64,000 nt of DNA from Flavobacterium sp. M31R6 (lineage in GTDB: Bacteria; Bacteroidota; Bacteroidia; Flavobacteriales; Flavobacteriaceae). The DNA is taken from assembly GCF_013284035.1 (NCBI RefSeq), contig NZ_CP054141.1:4154001-4218000 (forward strand), read 5' to 3'. Below, one piece after another: positions 63,043-64,000 of this stretch (position 1 is the first letter of the stretch; the number at the start of each line of letters is the position of its first letter). The position numbers and the translations under genes are program-made. The notes beneath the pieces were generated by a model. It searched no databases. It saw only the letters and a list, made by a program, of their open reading frames with translations, and was not told the DNA's origin.

Positions 63043-64000
63043 TTAGTCATTCAACATCTTCCATAATTTGTCTTTCAATTCAGTCAAACCTTGTTGGGCT
63101 ACCGACGAAATAAACATATAAGGAATGTCTTTGAAAGCAACGTCTAATTCTGTTTTCAATTCTGCTTTTAATTCATCATCGAGCATATCGCATTTTGAAA
63201 TCACCAATAAACGTTCTTTGTCCAACATTTCTGGATTGTATTTGGTCAATTCATTTACCAGAATGTCATATTCCGCCTTAATATCTGGCGTATCAACTGG
63301 AACTAAAAACAATAAAGTCGAATTACGCTCAATATGACGCAAGAAATAGTGACCTAATCCTTTTCCTTCGGCAGCACCTTCTATAATTCCAGGAATATCG
63401 GCAATTACAAAAGATTGAAAATCTCTGTACGCTACAATTCCAAGATTTGGTTTCAGTGTTGTAAATGGGTAATCTGCAATTTTTGGTTTTGCAGAAGTCA
63501 ATACAGATAGTAATGTTGATTTTCCTGCATTAGGAAAACCTACCAAACCTACATCGGCCAATACTTTAAGTTCCAAAATCACATCCATTTCTACACCTGG
63601 TAAACCTGGCTGTGAATATCTCGGCGTTTGATTCGTCGAACTTCTGAAGTGCCAGTTTCCTAATCCTCCTTTACCTCCTCGGGAAAGAATTTGCTTCTCT
63701 CCGTCTTCCGTAATTTCAAAAAGGGTTTCGCCTGTTTCTTTGTCTTTTACAACTGTCCCCAACGGAACTTCGATGTATTTATCCTCACCATCGGCACCTG
63801 TACTGCGATCTCCTCCTCCATCTCCACCGTGACCTGCTTTGATATGACGTGCAAATTTCAAGTGAAACAAAGTCCAAAGTCCTTTATTACCAACTAAATA
63901 AACGTGTCCGCCTCGTCCTCCATCACCACCATCTGGTCCACCTTTTTCAATAAATTTTTCTCTATGCAAATGCGTAGATCCTTTTCCTCCTTTTCCTGAA
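63043..64000 (-). CDS. obg: GTPase Obg/CgtA (5' end beyond window)
   Basis: The visible part, about 319 residues, starts inside the Gly-rich Obg fold ([16 protein letters not shown]) and continues [21 protein letters not shown] sequence. The G domain follows with [17 protein letters not shown] (P-loop), [16 protein letters not shown] (switch II) and ISKCDMLDD (G4). It is a ribosome-associated GTPase in 50S assembly and stress control. The first methionine is to the right of the window, so the apparent start at 63969 (TTG) is not real. Confidence 0.95.
   Translation of the reverse strand, partial: SGKGGKGSTHLHREKFIEKGGPDGGDGGRGGHVYLVGNKGLWTLFHLKFARHIKAGHGGDGGGDRSTGADGEDKYIEVPLGTVVKDKETGETLFEITEDGEKQILSRGGKGGLGNWHFRSSTNQTPRYSQPGLPGVEMDVILELKVLADVGLVGFPNAGKSTLLSVLTSAKPKIADYPFTTLKPNLGIVAYRDFQSFVIADIPGIIEGAAEGKGLGHYFLRHIERNSTLLFLVPVDTPDIKAEYDILVNELTKYNPEMLDKERLLVISKCDMLDDELKAELKTELDVAFKDIPYMFISSVAQQGLTELKDKLWKMLND

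Overview
The window comes from a low-GC member of the Bacteroidota, very probably Flavobacterium or a close relative. The evidence is a SusC/SusD pair, a Bacteroidetes-type UpxY (NusG-like) antiterminator, promoters with the TANNTTTG -7 element, an S46 dipeptidyl-peptidase, and S14 and L36 ribosomal proteins lacking most zinc ligands. Most of it is conserved core genome. No CRISPR array, tRNA or rRNA gene, insertion sequence or prophage was seen.

Region 1 (1-10.3 kb, all minus strand) is the start of an exopolysaccharide/capsule locus. It begins with a small Wza-type export lipoprotein and a Wzc-type co-polymerase/tyrosine kinase. Nucleotide-sugar enzymes follow: a WbpP/TviC-like epimerase, UDP-glucose dehydrogenase, a WbpO/TviB-like dehydrogenase and RfbB. 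Next come an UpxY-type antiterminator and a second, larger SLBB export protein that runs off the left edge. The spacers of this locus are full of 7-nt-periodic repeats and C-rich palindromes.

Region 2 (10.3-18.6 kb) carries housekeeping genes: recR, a CoA-binding protein, marC, two amidinotransferase-fold hydrolases (one CtlX-like), gltA, eno and carA. Region 3 (18.8-36 kb) is the fused str-S10-spc-alpha ribosomal superoperon, from rpsL to rplQ, with secY, infA and rpoA. No tuf gene lies between fusA and rpsJ. A consensus promoter precedes rpsL, another lies ahead of rplC, and a terminator-like hairpin sits between rpsN and rpsH.

Region 4 (36.3-42.9 kb, plus strand) has a BamA/TamA-like outer-membrane protein with a TTG start, followed by an isolated SusC-SusD pair ending at a strong terminator. 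Region 5 (42.9-64 kb) is a mosaic of single genes and short operons. It includes rlmB, a rhomboid protease, rarA, a HAD nucleotidase, an Xre-RES toxin-antitoxin pair with a palindromic operator, radC, a GNAT acetyltransferase, mpl, a TPR protein, an AhpD-like protein, a Crp/Fnr regulator, a YdeI-like protein, a DUF1624-like membrane protein, a TPR-M48 metalloprotease, an LpxH-like phosphoesterase with a glycosyltransferase, an S46 peptidase, and a truncated obg at the right edge.

I found no convincing new multi-gene system. The most interesting unexplained material is non-coding. Two copies of a structured element (11127-11219 and 44624-44716) have compensatory changes in their basal stem. 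Heptanucleotide-periodic arrays fill the spacers. A tandem pair of 127-bp hairpin units lies at 59344-59596. A C-rich palindromic repeat is read in frame as the N-terminus of RadC. A TTACGTAA dyad lies in front of the second polysaccharide-export gene.
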